The notes beneath the pieces are model-generated. The model was not told where the DNA came from and ran no database searches. It saw only the letters and a list, made by a program, of their open reading frames with translations. Of a stretch of DNA of 64,000 nt, positions 1 through 12,494 are shown one piece after another (position 1 is the stretch's first letter; each line of letters begins with the position of its first letter). Origin of the DNA: Parus major. Its lineage: Eukaryota > Chordata > Aves > Passeriformes > Paridae. The DNA lies in the NCBI RefSeq assembly GCF_001522545.3, contig NC_031769.1, forward strand, positions 134,056,616-134,120,615. Direction: 5' to 3'. The translations under genes and the position numbers were made by a program.

Positions 1-2215
1 TTCACTAACAAAATAAATCAAGCATGAAACACAAATCCATAGGAACCTAAGCTTCATTAATTCCACTTTCAGTAGAAGTATTTGTTTACTTACCATGATT
101 TCCCTAGTTTCCCTGAAACTGCAAATAGGGTTTTTTTCCCCCTACTTCCTGAAGCTTTAGTACATTTATTCAAAATTTTTATAGATCCTGCAAATTTTGC
201 GGAAATAGAGCAACTGCAAATTAGTACTTTGGTATTTTCCCTTTACCAGTGATTTTAAAATGACAATTCAGGAAGGATGATACTCCTCATTACCGAACTA
301 GAGGTGGGCTTCATCACTTCACATTTTGTGTATTTACGGTGGAGACATCCACATTTGAGATAATTATAGAAACTCCCTTTATAGTCACTAGAAACAAATA
401 AGTATTTCCAAACTGTGATTCATCTCCTCCCAAGGTTGACATCTAAAATAGGCCAGATGAATCACTCTAGAAGCACTCTTATACTCCTCTGACTATAAAG
501 GGAGTTTGGACACAGAGATCTCTGATGCTGCAGAAGTCTAAAGTTAGGAGGTGTGATACAATTTAAAACATGTAATGCTGATTTACAGTGTACCAGTATT
601 AGGTGTCCCTAATCTGAAAGTAATGATATAGAGTAATGATTATGGATCTTAGTTCTCATAGGTACTTTTTAAAGATTAACTATGAACAGTTGTGATTAAA
701 GAAATAGCACTTTTTGTGTTGGGATGGTAATTATTTCTCCTACATGAAGTGAATGGGGTACAGTGGTATTGCTGACCTGAAGGAATAACTAGTTAACTGG
801 GTATTGGAATTTTTTCCCTGTATTTTTTTTTAAAATCAAAGTTCATTGTCTAGAGAGGAATAGAGATTCCTGTATAAACTGCCATCTAAGCATAATTTTT
901 AGTCCATCTAGATAAGTACTAAAGATATCATAAAATACCACTGGAACTCAGGGAAACAGCTTGATTTAAAGTGCTTGATTTAAGGTCCAGCAAAAATTGT
1001 AAACTGTTATATTCCATTTAACTCTCTAAGTGCCTATTTCACATCAGTAAACAGGCAGATGGCTCAGCTCTCTTTCTATCACACATTTCATTTTCTGTTT
1101 TTATCTACCATGCTTTTTGAGTTAACCTTAAAAAACATAATTAATGCAAAGCATTGCATATATTTAAAGTCTACTCATCAGTACATTTTTGATATATTTT
1201 GGCTTTATTTTCAGTGATTATTTTTCATTTACTAATAATTTATATGTTCAGACCAATTTTTCTTTTTATTTCCATTTAGTTACAGAGCATGCCCTGGCTT
1301 TAAAGAAATTCTAATATGACTAGGATGATAAAATGGCAAGTTTATAAGGTAATATTCACATAGGTATTTCTTTCTCTTTGCCAAATGTAGGTTGATGAAG
1401 GGGATGTGACAGCATCATATAGATTAACTCCATGTCATAATAATATATCACTGCACCTTTGGTCTTCCAAGACTAATGAAACAAGCATATTTCACAGAAA
1501 TCTTCATTCAACCTGAATATAAAAATCCCTGAATTTCCTTCTTTTAACCTGCCAGATTAATGTGGATTGAGAGTGTGTTTGTAGGCAGGAAAAAAATCTG
1601 TGTCTTACATGAATAAAGTACAACACCAAGCATGATTCTATAACAAAGTACATATGAGAAGACAGAAAAAAGGGCAGCTGCATGAACATCTCATTAGGAC
1701 ACCATCCTTCTAACACCCTGTCTAAACATTAACTTGCAGAACATTGTGCCTAATCCTCTTGACAGGCATATACCTCCTGCATCATTATAATTTTGAATAA
1801 TTCCACTCCACTGCAAAACAAAATCTCTAGCAAAATGTAGCAATAGAACCTGATACTGCAGTAGCTTTACCCCATTTAGTCTCAGTACAGAGGATGACAC
1901 TCTCATGTTCACACATTCTAAGAGTGTAATGGGGCCAAGGTCAGGGTTCCTGTGGGACTGTGGCACTACTGCTGATTGCAGTCAGGTCCAGATTCTGTCA
2001 CTGGGCTGGCTGGAGGTGCACCTTACACTGTGGCAAGCAAGGTAAGTGAATCATATTCACTGATTGGAACCTAGAGATTTCATCATCATAAGGTGATACT
2101 CTCAGTCTTTCAGGTGAAGAATATCAGATTTATTTCTCGTGCCTAATGTGCAGGTACAGGAAAAAGAAAAGCCTGGGATTTTCCTACTGACGAATTCATC
2201 CTTTTTCACTGCATA
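1..2215. other. AT-rich unique DNA, no gene
   Basis: No coding region or known repeat family is recognised here apart from the foldback at 370-507. Open frames on both strands are under 95 codons, overlap each other and show no domain. A consensus-like splice donor (caag followed by gtaagtg near 2038-2047) ends an open stretch of about 60 codons on the plus strand, but nothing else supports an exon. Confidence 0.6.
370..507. repeat. 138-nt foldback (nested inverted repeat)
   Basis: Positions 370-387 and 490-507 are perfect reverse complements over 18 bp (aaactccctttatagtca and its complement). A second perfect pair of 11 bp (gtgattcatct) lies inside at 415-425 and 455-465, symmetrically placed. 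The segments between the outer and inner arms (388-414 and 466-489) are partly complementary, sharing ataag and a ttc-a match. The whole unit is therefore an imperfect palindrome with a 29-nt centre. It could be an old MITE, a structured noncoding RNA or a conserved hairpin-type repeat. No family was recognised. Confidence 0.75.
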
Positions 2216-3361
2216 TGTCAGATTTACTTAACATTAATTGCTGCCAAATCCAATAGCCTGATAGAAGTGAAGCTTCTGCTACTTGTCCCCAGGTCCACCC
2301 AGCAGCAAGGCTGAGTGTGTTCCCAGCAGGCACACATGCACACTGCATGTACACGTAAACACAGCACAGCACAGACCGACACAGACAGCAACTGCAGCTC
2401 CCACATGATCACACACAGTGTTAATGAGCTGATCCCTCTCACTCTGCCTGAGCAAGATGGAGGCTCATTATTGGAAAATATCTACAAACATGTACAATGT
2501 GGATCCCTCCAGCACTAGACTCAGACACTCTGCCCAGTGTCTGGATCCCAGTTTACTCCATGGGGCACTTGCACACAGAAGTCTCAACCCCCCCTTTGGC
2601 TGCTGGGAGAGACCTCTGCACACAGCGACACAGTCACACATGGATCCCCCAAGCAGCTGGGCTCAAAAACTGGCACTTGCCCAGCAGGAATGCCCTAGAA
2701 ACCCCTGCCTCATGCTCATATGCACAAATGATCTCACAATCAATCCCCAGACTACACAAACTCTCTGGAAGCTGGCTGAAATCTGATTCTCCAATAGTCA
2801 GCCCACAGACCCTCTGGTCTCTCCAGGATCCATCTTAGCTATCTGACTCTAAAACTCTTACTCTACTCACTGGTTAGTCTTGCTTGATAGTCACTGCCCA
2901 GCACATGCAGACTCCAGTTTGCTGCACTCAGACTGCAAACACACATGCACACACAAGAGATTTAGAAATGAAATTTAATTAATGAAATTTAATGAGAAGG
3001 CAGGTCAGACCATGCTGTTCAGGCACAGGATGTGGCCAGACCAGCATGCTGACCAGCAAGCTGTTTACAGGACACTGACACCGTTTACATCCTTTTTCTT
3101 CTGTTGTCTTTCTCTGCCCTATTTGATTTTAATGCCTCCCCTTCCCCACCTTTGATTTCTTCCATAGTAAGTCTTGCTCTTCTCCTGCATCTCACGATGG
3201 CGCCCATCCTGCAAAACCTACTGTGATTGTGCTCACCAAGATACCCCTGGGAGGAGAGGGGGCTCATGTCTCTGACTGGGGCACTGGGGCTCCCCTGCTG
3301 CCCTCTGCCCCTGCCTTCCTCTGTGTGCTTGGGAGATGAGCTTTATGTGCCTTAACAATAT
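2216..3361 (-). repeat. GC-richer interspersed repeat, probable diverged ERV LTR
   Basis: This block is clearly richer in G+C than its surroundings and contains many CA/TG-rich words. Read on the minus strand, its far end (a GGACCTGGGGACAAGT region followed by GATTTGGCAGC) resembles the end of the block at 52229-52990 (GGACTCAGAGGACTTGT followed by GATTTGGCAAC). Both also share the word CTGAGTGCAGC. The two therefore look like diverged copies of one repeat. A plausible LTR-type terminus (tgtcag) lies at 2216. The family name and exact ends are uncertain, and the right part (about 3000-3361) may be a separate repeat. A 14-bp tandem duplication lies at 2968-2995. Confidence 0.5.
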
Positions 3362-3363
3362 TC

Positions 3364-3382
3364 TTTTTTTTTTTTTTTTTTT
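3364..3382. repeat. Homopolymer T19
   Basis: A run of 19 T directly follows the GC-richer block. On the minus strand it is an A-tract, and it could be the tail of an old retroinsertion. No canonical AATAAA lies just upstream of it on that strand. Confidence 0.9.
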
Positions 3383-6300
3383 AATTGGGGTACTATACAG
3401 CATCTTTAAAAAACATTCAAATAAAAACTACACTCTAGAGCTGTAAGAGTAGGATTAATCTACATTTCTTTGATTTTTTTCATCTTCTCACCTCTAGCTG
3501 GCAGATATAGCAATGGCATGAAAGTCATGAGCAGCATTTCAAAGTGTAAAGCACATCAAAATACTGGAAACTAAGGCACTTTAGCCACACAAAGACAAGT
3601 TCTGTATATGTTTTAGTACTTGAGGTGATAGGTGCCACTACTTTCTAGCACTATTCACATGCTTCCAGTGGTGTGGGATCTGTTGCATGGGTATTGGTTT
3701 CACTTTGCTCCCATTTCTTGTAAGTGCTGGGCTCACATCACATAAAAAGTATAGTGTTAGACACAGATGGACAGTTTCTGAAACACAGAACACACAGTCT
3801 TTGCCAGTAAGAGTAGCCTTCCTGAAAGCTGTGTGACATCCAAAGCCATGATTACAGATTGACAAATCCTCAGAAGAAAGAGCAAGAGTGTCAAGTGTCT
3901 GTCTTCATCTAAGGCCAGGTTGCAGTCTAGGAGAACAATGACCAGTACTGTTAGTCTGATAGTGAAATAGGAAAACAAATAATTACAGAAGGGAAAGGCC
4001 AGTTTTTGCATGAAGAATTAAACTGAAGGTCTGTGTCACTCTCCATTCAGCCTGAACTCTGACCTTGCAGAAGGTTAACCCAGACAGTTTTTATGTTCAG
4101 ATTTCACAGTTCAGTGTTGAATATTTGGGATCAAAGGAGCACAACACCAAATTGAGCTAATCAAAATAAAACACATTTTGAATTTTTAAAATGCAATCAG
4201 AAGAGAAAAAGCTAACCTATAGTAGCCATGACTATTGTAATTTTTCTTAGAAACTGCTGTGGATACCATCACATGCTGCCATTTATAAGATAAATGTATT
4301 CTGTATTTTTATAATTAAAATCAATCTAATAATTAAGAATGAGTAGTGATAGTCTGCTGGCACACATTCTAAGACAGGTCAGCAGATATATCTATTTTGA
4401 CAATGGTGGCTTTACATTTAATTTGAAAAGTAGCTTAAGCTGTTAAAAATATGCCATTATTACCTTGAAAAATGGCAGTGTTCCTGTAAGACCAGATGCA
4501 CCAAGACCTTCACTGCAAAGGTGACTACTTAAATCATTGAATGTTTTCAAATTTGTAATAGCTCAGGTAAAATTGTTTGAACTCTTAATATTTATACATA
4601 ACAGCTTAAGGATAGCAGTATATATTATACTGATTGTAAGATACAGACTTTTAAGTTAACAGAAGCGTAACATAAGAAATTCATGCCTTGAAGGACATTA
4701 TGCAGATAGGAATTGATGGATGGGACTGTACACAGAGTTTTCTGATGGCTGAGCCTGGGGCATGCTATGTCACTCACACATGTGGACAGTAAGTACTAAG
4801 TTACTGCCAGAGATTCTAATTCTGCTGACTGCTTTCCTTTTCCTCTGTTGCAAATTACATGTTCCAGGCTGCCTTTCACTCCAGGTGCTACATGAAGAAA
4901 CAGGAGGTAGAGGCTCAAAAAACATCTTTAGTTTGTGGCTTGACAAGTCAGCAAATTGTGAGAACAGAGATAGACATTTAATTACATCTTCCACTCTGCC
5001 AAACCTCCAAAATTTACAAGTGTACACTTCTTTTACATGTTTGCTGTTAAAATCAACTTGATGCTCAGTGTTGAGAAACTAGTGAAGGCTTGTTTCTCTC
5101 ATGCCTACCCTTACAGTCTTGGCATAATTGTGTCTTTCAGAAAACTACATCTATTGCGTTTGGCTGAGCATACTGACACTTCAGAGTACCTTTTATGTAT
5201 GCTGAGCCCCTACTCAACTCTGCTTGTGCTCTTCCCTTTCAATTTATTTAGGTACCTGAAACCTCTGCAGAAATGGCTGAATAATTATCTCATTGTAAAA
5301 CTGTAGTCCTTTTGGAGGACAAAAAGCTGCTCAAACCAGTTAATGCTTACATTTGCGTGACCCTGTTAATTACAGGAGACTCATTTAGCAGTGAAGTGTT
5401 ACTGTTCACAGTTCAAAAATGTTCTTTTACATATATATGGCTTTTAAATTTTTGCATTATAACCATTGGATTAGTGGTTAATTTTTATAGTATTACTATT
5501 GGATTTGTGGTTAATTTTTTATGTCTTAAAAAAATAAGACATATTTAAGAATGAGAAAAAAACGTCTTTTGGTAATACTAAAGATAGACAGGGCTGAATT
5601 ATTTGCTTCTGAAGTAATCTGAATGCCCTTGATTAGGTCAAATCAGAGCATTGCACACACAAGGCATGTAGGACAGGGGCTAAGTAGGATTAGCAGCAAA
5701 TTAAGGCCAAAAACTGTGGTCAGTTACAGTGCTTTTTGACCATTGACTGAATGACTTTACCAGTGATTTTCCCATATAATTTTGTGCATGTAGCTGGGAT
5801 AATGGGTAAAAGCAATTTTTCTGTGTGCCATGCAGCATTTGTTATAATGTGTCTCATCAGTCTACTGTGCAGAGCAATGATACCTCAACCAGGTTGATAT
5901 TTTTAAAGCTAATGAGCCACTGATTGCTATCTGAGCGACTGAAGCTAACAAGACATTCTCTCTTTCAGTGATTTATAGTGATGAATTAATTAATATGATC
6001 CCAAATTTCATCTCCAGTGAAATACGTGCCTTTCCTGTCAGCTTCATAACACTGAGCAAATACTGAATATGTAGATGAATATGAATGAAGCATTGTTAAT
6101 GGTATGCCAGTGTTCAAATGACACCCTGTGAATGCGTTCATACATATACTTAAAATAAAAAGGTGAATAAAAATATTAGAAAGGGAGTACTGATAACAAA
6201 CTCTGTGGGGATGAAACTAGGAAGGACTAGAGAAATCATATGTTTCTCTCAAGGTATCTCTAAAGAAATAGTATATGTCTTCCAACAATAGTGAATGGAG

Positions 6301-6635
6301 ACCATTTCTAATTTCCTCTTCCCTTCAGAAATGCTGTTTTAGAAGTTGCAGCTTTTGAACCATTAGAACTTTAAACACTGGTGTTACCCTTTACTCATGA
6401 CTGGACAAATCATGCCAAATCCTTTTATGCTGATCTGTACAAGACAGATTGCCACCACGATGACATGGGATTTGAGTGCACCCCAGCACTAATGTCTGTG
6501 CATCACCCATTGCATGCTGCTTTCCTGTGCATGCATCCTTTGGAAACCATAATGCTTTACTGTCAGTTTAGTCATATTCAGAAGGTGAAAAAGGAAGAAG
6601 GTTCTTGATTTTAGAAGTGTAGATTTAGATTGTAA
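3383..6635. other. AT-rich unique DNA, no gene
   Basis: No supported gene lies here. Open frames of up to about 100 codons occur on both strands around 3.6-5.5 kb, but they overlap antisense to each other and show no known domain. A small tandem duplication lies at 5465-5519. A stretch at about 5810-6060 resembles conserved noncoding DNA by eye. Confidence 0.6.
5465..5519. repeat. 33-bp tandem duplication
   Basis: The 22-bp segment at 5465-5486 recurs at 5498-5519 with one mismatch, so the repeat period is 33 bp. It creates the internally repeated peptide in a short open frame here, which explains that frame without invoking a gene. Confidence 0.8.
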
Positions 6636-6757
6636 CCTCCTTTTCCCTTCCCNNNNNNNNNNNNNNNNNNNNNNNNNNNNNNNNNNNNNNNNNNNNNNNN
6701 NNNNNNNNNNNNNNNNNNNNNNTTCCCCTTCCCCTTCCCCTTTCCCTTCCCCTTCCC
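6636..6757. repeat. C/T-rich hexamer microsatellite (ttcccc)n with internal assembly gap
   Basis: A pyrimidine tract of ttcccc units runs into the N block from the left (6636-6652) and continues on the right (6723-6757). The complementary strand has runs of three and four G separated by AA, the arrangement expected of a G-quadruplex former. The true array length is unknown. Confidence 0.9.
6653..6722. other. Assembly gap (70 Ns)
   Basis: Seventy consecutive N bases lie inside the C/T-rich microsatellite. The repeat itself is the probable reason for the gap. The N count may be an estimate. Confidence 0.99.
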
Positions 6758-8883
6758 ATTTGTTCCCAAATTAGTGCTACATCATCCTCAGTTCTATAAA
6801 TTGCTGAATGAAATATCATAGGGTGAAACTAAGTATATTCAGATGGAGAACAAGTCAAAAATACTCAATACACTAATAATATAGAAATAATATAGTTGCC
6901 TAGCACATAGAATGCTTTTAAAAAATGCTTCCAAGAGGGAGGGATATTTCTTTTGTGATAATTTCTGCTTTTTTTTTTTTTTTTAAGGGAAGGAACACCT
7001 TTCTGAACAGCTCACAGATAAAAATAGGCCAGATAAGTCACAGATAAAGATTTATATTTCCAGTACAGTTCTGAAAGACCTGGGTTTTTCTAAGCTGATA
7101 TTTATACTGTATTACTAATTTGATAGAATCATTCTTCTTGTATGTCATTTGGGAATGCCAAAATATCACAGACAATAATGAACAACATTCATTAGTTTTT
7201 TTTGGTTTTGCACAAGTTATACACCTTTTTGCAATATTATCAATTCCTCTTATTTAATATTATTTTATTGCAATTTAATATTGCAATATTTAATCTAGAA
7301 ATAATGCTGGAAAATATGTTACCATGTCATGTTTCTCAGTATTAAGCATCTGATTAAGGTGGTTCCAACCTTGTCTCCTCTGATTCTAAGATTAACTAAG
7401 AATATGGCTGATTGAGTGTGGCATTTTTCAAAGAGAATTTGACAGCCCCTGGATAAAATTGGGTGTCCTTCATTGAAGCCATTCTGAGTAAAAAATCCAT
7501 AGGAACCAACATAAGGAATTGTTTCATCAAAACTCTCTCAGGATTTTGGGTTCTCAGGTTAAGATTATTTTCTTGTTTTAGCTATTGTGTCCTCTGATTC
7601 TAAAAAACTAGGTACAAATCTAAACTTTCACTAAAGAGTAATCTAATTGCTCTGGTTGTGGAAAAAAGTTTAGAAACAGGTGTATTTTAAACAAATACAA
7701 AAATAATGACAAATTTAACAAATGGTGGAGATTTCAACAGTTCTGCTTAAAAACTGAGATCAAATTTACTGTTCCTAGGAGCATCATTTTTGAATGTTTG
7801 AATTTTCTAAGAACTTTAAGCTTTTTCTTTCACTACTTCCATTAAAATACTTTCTAGGAGAAACTGAATTTTTGTAGAAAGATACATTAACTACACACAT
7901 TTCTATAGTTAAGAAACAACTACCTCAGAACAAAACTTTAAAGCAAGTAAGTGGTCATGTGTACGAGAACATCCATTTATTCCCTTGTTTCAGGAAACAC
8001 AAAATCAATCTGAGACGTGGTTGCTCTACACTGGGAATAGAGAGTGAAGCAAAAGTCTGTTGGCACGTGTTGCATTCAATAAGGTGAGAAGCAAAAACTC
8101 AGTTGGCAGATGTGTCTCTTGCCCTTGAACACTATTGAGGCTGAAAAAATGCCTCAACCAGTGAAGTGTCTTCTCAAGAATCAGCCACTTTAACACTGTA
8201 ACAGAGGCCTGGTTTTGCTACATCTCCTCAATGAGGAAAGAAAAAAACCAAGTACTTTGAATATAGACCCAGACACCAATTGGCAAGCAGCTAGTTGCTC
8301 CTTAATGTGTATTAATTAAATATTAATCTTATTATTTAGCTCACTGAAAAGCCAGTAAATGTACAATACTAAATCTTCTGTAATATAGTTTACTTTAATT
8401 CCTTCCCTTCTCTCTCTTTTAAGCCCAGTCATTAGGATACTTCTTTTCATGTAAAACGCTGCACTTCAAATGGGATTACAATAATTAAATTAAAATGCAA
8501 AATCCAAAAAATAAATAAGACTGCCAGTAACAAGGCAATAACTTTTTTTCTTTTTAATTCTTCCACCCTCCTTGTACCCGTCTAATGTTTTTCATTTTCT
8601 CCCTAATAAGTTCTCCTCTGAATTGTTTCCAAGATCTTTGGCATTTTGTTTGCGTGATAAAAATTAGCAAAACAATCCCTGTTGCTTTTTACCAAAAGCC
8701 TGATCATTAATGCACCTAATTAAGTAAAGCTTAATATTTTACTGTGCAAATTTATCCCCTGAAGCTTTTTCAGTTCCGCAAGCTCAGTTTGAAATTCATT
8801 TGAACTTGAAAGAAGAGAGGACGTCTCACAAAGGTCGGGTATATGGATGCAATACATGAATAATTTGTAACTGTGTTCCTTGG
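6758..8883. other. AT-rich unique DNA, no gene
   Basis: No open frame of interest and no repeat family is recognised. A T-tract lies near 6970. The part from about 8283 to 8800 is rich in TAAT/ATTA words and looks by eye like conserved noncoding DNA. See the findings. Confidence 0.6.
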
Positions 8884-9425
8884 TGTGCTGGGTCTGGCTG
8901 GGATGGAGTTAACTTCCCTTCACAGTGCCCTGCTTTGCCTTTGTGGCTAACCCAGAGCTGACAGCACAGCAGGGTTTTGGCTACTGCTGAGCTGGGCTCC
9001 CAGCACCAAGGCTTTCCCTGCAGCCCCTGTCCTGATGGCCTGTAGGCTGGATGTGTGGAGGTGACACAGCTGGGACAGCAGACCCAAACTCACCTAAGGG
9101 AAGTCCCAAATCACACGATGTCTCAGTCAGCAATAAAAGTTAGTGGAAATGAGGAGTGTGAGCATTTGAGGTAATGGCATTTGTCATCCAAAGCATATGT
9201 GTACTCAGAACCTGCTTCCCTAGGACACCTGCCCATCAACAGGGCTTAGTCAAAAAATTCCTCTGTTAGCTTTGCTTCTGCTCACAACTTTGACTTTACA
9301 CAGTAAAGTGCCTTTATCTCAAAACATGAGTTTGCTCATGTTGTTTTCTCCCCCTGTTCTGCTAATGAGGGTAAATGAGAAAGCAGTTGGGTAGGGGTCA
9401 AATAGGCAGCCAATATCAACACACA
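8884..9425 (+). mobile_element. Solo LTR of an avian endogenous retrovirus (diverged)
   Basis: The element starts tgtgctgggtctggctggga, which matches the start I know for a common bird ERV LTR (TG-T-GGGT-TGGCTGGGA followed by GAGTTAA). It keeps the later landmarks in order: gacacagctgggacagc with agacccaaactc near 9062-9092, the ttgtcatcc block near 9181, ctgcttccctagg near 9213, and gtaaagtgcctttatctc near 9302, followed by a tail resembling the usual 3' end. No gag, pol or env remnant flanks it, so it is a solo LTR. The word cttgg occurs just before the start and a few bases after the end. It could be a decayed 5-bp target duplication, but the fit is imperfect. Confidence 0.75.
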
Positions 9426-11896
9426 AAACTTGGAAAGAAGAAGTTGCCTGAGGAGATAACCCCTGGACTTAAAAAATTCAGTCAGATATATGAACTCAAT
9501 GGATTTATTCTGAAATCATCCCATGAATTCTATGCAAAGTCTGCCCCACGGATATCATTAACCTTTTGTACCAGTCTTTGTCTGGATAGAATACCAGATT
9601 CCAGACAAAAGAAATATAAAGCAAAAATAGTGAGTTGCAAGTTTCTTGTCTTAAGGAGTAAAATCAAATCTTTGCACAAATTAGAAAAAGGAAATGTCAC
9701 CAGAGATTTCAATAGATGCATCTGCTCAGAACTAGTTATTAAAATAAATCAAAATAGGATGGATTTTGATCACGTCATGGTAAAGCAAAATAAAGAAATC
9801 TGGTGGCATCAAAATTTCTTGGGATTTATACTGAGCATATAAGGAGATACAAAGAGCATTGAACAAGATTAGTTTTGTGATCTTTACAAGTGTCAAGTTT
9901 ATTTTAAACAAAACAATCTGGGATAAATTTGTTTCTACCTAATAGGACTGCAAAAAGACTTGTTGTAGATGTCTATTCCTTGAATTGAAGTACCACATCA
10001 GGTTTTAGTTCAGATTTTCAATTTAAAAGTGACAAACTGTATTTATTTTTTAAGATATAAATCTATATAAACATAATCTTTTTTGTGCAACCTGGTTAAA
10101 TCAAGGATGTTAGCAACACTGCAAAAAGCTATATTTTTCTCAAAAAAAGGAATAATTGAAATCAGTGTCTTTTTTAAACTGCAACTCCTGAATGTTTAAA
10201 GTATCTGCACATGTTGAAATGGAATCAGAATATAGAGAGAACCTTGCTCTTCTTTTATCCCCATGCTCTATTATAATAGGGGAAGCAATGTTAGCCAAAA
10301 GGTTTTTTACCATCTGCAGTGCTGAATGAGCTCATTATGTCTTAGGTACAAGGATGCAATACCTCAGTTATGAGACAGAGCAGTTTTTCCATAAAACTGC
10401 TAAAGTACTGTCAGTCCTATTCAAAAAACAACAAAAAAGCAACAAAGCAAAAAATATTGAACATGTTGGTAGTTCATTTTAAAATGATCAGCCACTCTAT
10501 TATAGAGAGTACTACAAACCAGAGAGATAACCTAATTATCTTCCATTAAAAATAGTTTTTTAACACCTTATAAACATATTGTCATGAATAAAATGCAAGT
10601 ACTACTGAGAATATGAATTAAAAAATCTTAAAAAAATAATTATTTTCATTTTATTTAAATACTAGTCTCAGTTTAAGTAGGGTAAAGGGCTGTTTGTTTT
10701 TTGGTAGATTATCTGATAATATGTGGTAGTTCAAAATGCAGGTAACAGTATTGGGGAGGGTGACTGAAATGCATTAATTTCTTAGCTGCTCAGCTTTTAC
10801 AGGCAAGAAAAGGAAGTTACTTCAGCAGCCTTTGTGACACTTTGTGCCTTCTCATGACTTGGGACAGTGAGGGCAGGGAGGATGGATGAGTGTTCCTGAC
10901 CTGTGCCAGGTGCATTCAGCTCTCCTAAAGATTGAACACACCAACCTCTTTCCAGTATAAATTATCATATAAATATTTCTTTATATTTGGAAAAAAGAAA
11001 CTAAAAAGTAATTCTAGCCTGTTCCTGTGTTTGTGCAGGCATTACCACAGACAGGCTGAAAACTACCAACTGAATATTTTGTCCTGCTGCCTTTGGGCTA
11101 GAAGTGTTTCAATATTTTTCTCATGGAGCTAAATACCTTCCTGCAACAATTCTGAATTAACATGTTGAATTTAAGTCTTTTATGACTCCCTAGTATGATC
11201 AAAAACTGTTTCCATTATGCATGACCCATTAGCTCAAGGAGTTAAAATTCTGTGTTTTCACAAGATTTGAGACAAAACAGAAAAATCCTCAGGTAAAATC
11301 AGAGGGACTAGGAATGTGAAAATCACTAGTCTGATCTCTAAGCAGGTCTAAGCTTGGGTTTCAGTCTCTGTCATCCCATTATTATTTTTGAGATCCTCAC
11401 AAAACTGATTTAGCTGACTTATTTTTATGCACTCAGTGTATCAGCAACTATATAACTTTTTGTCATCATTTAATCCTTTTCACACTTCTTTCTAAAGGAC
11501 TGAACCTGAAACCTTTTATTCTGACACCACCATTACTAATTTCTATTCTTCTCCTCTAAACACTAAGCAACTGCAATTTTAATTTCAAGCTCTAGCTGAA
11601 TTTAAATTTTCAAAAATCTTAAAACATGTTCTCTTGAAAGAGTAACATATTCCCATATTCTTTATTTATGTTGGCATATGTTTTGTTATTGTTTTGGTTC
11701 TGTTTTTGTTTTTTTGAGGTGTTTCCTAGTTTGGCAGGAAGATGGTGAGTCATGCCAAAGAATTCAATTCTCAAACAATTCCATGATTCATTATTTTTCT
11801 TCAGGTTTTCTTTTGCACAGCCCTCCCCTGGATACAGCATAAATAAACAATTTCTTTGCAGGGATGGCCTATATTAACTATCACTGGACCACAAGA

Positions 11897-11919
11897 CATA
11901 TATATATATATATATATAA
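11897..11919. repeat. (TA)n microsatellite
   Basis: A run of about eleven TA units interrupts unique sequence. Confidence 0.9.
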
Positions 11920-12469
11920 AAGATATTGGTAAGTTTTGTACTCTAATTTATGGATGATAAAAGGTACATGAGTCTATGACCTACAAAGTTAACAGGACTG
12001 GAAGCACTACTCCTGAGTTTTTGGAAAAATTGGTGAATCTTAAATATGTGAGAAAGTGTTTTGTAATAAATCACAGTGGCTCACACTTATACTATATTTT
12101 TTCCCATGTAATGTGATAACAGAACTTCTCCAATGAGATTTACAAACTCAGTAAAATAAGATTTATTAAAATAATGTGGTTTGGTATTTAAAGCACTTGA
12201 AAAAATAGAGAGACATTAACAGAAGAGGACTTTTTCTTAAACTGATTTTGATTGAGATTATAAATGAAATAAAGACATATACTGAAGAGTAGCATTGATT
12301 TCTCCTTTCTCAAGCATTAATGGAAGCCCTTTTGTAAAGGGCTGAAAGGTAATTTTATCTTAATCGTAAGAATTCAGTAGTGTTATTTTCTTAATATGAT
12401 CTCATACACATCACATTCATGCTCACTCTTTCAAACTGAATAAATGTACTTTTCTATGCCTTGAAAAAG

Positions 12470-12494
12470 TATGATAGTTTAACTTACTATCATA
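12470..12494. repeat. Short perfect inverted repeat, 9-bp arms
   Basis: The arms at 12470-12478 (tatgatagt) and 12486-12494 are perfect reverse complements around a 7-nt loop. In AT-rich DNA this may be chance. Confidence 0.7.

Noticed and set aside
1850..2050. Open stretch of about 60 codons ending at a strong splice-donor-like site near 2041
   Set aside because: No matching acceptor at a sensible distance, no recognisable protein, and one good donor per few kb is expected by chance.
5312..5548. Plus-strand frame with an internally repeated hydrophobic peptide that mimics two membrane segments
   Set aside because: The repeat is the 33-bp tandem duplication, and there is no other sign of a gene.
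6625..6819. Gly/Arg-rich minus-strand open frame
   Set aside because: Produced by the (ttcccc)n microsatellite and the N gap.
9375..9842. 155-codon plus-strand open frame, the longest in the window
   Set aside because: It starts inside the solo LTR, has no recognisable domain, and its Lys/Ile/Phe/Asn-rich composition is what AT-rich noncoding DNA gives.
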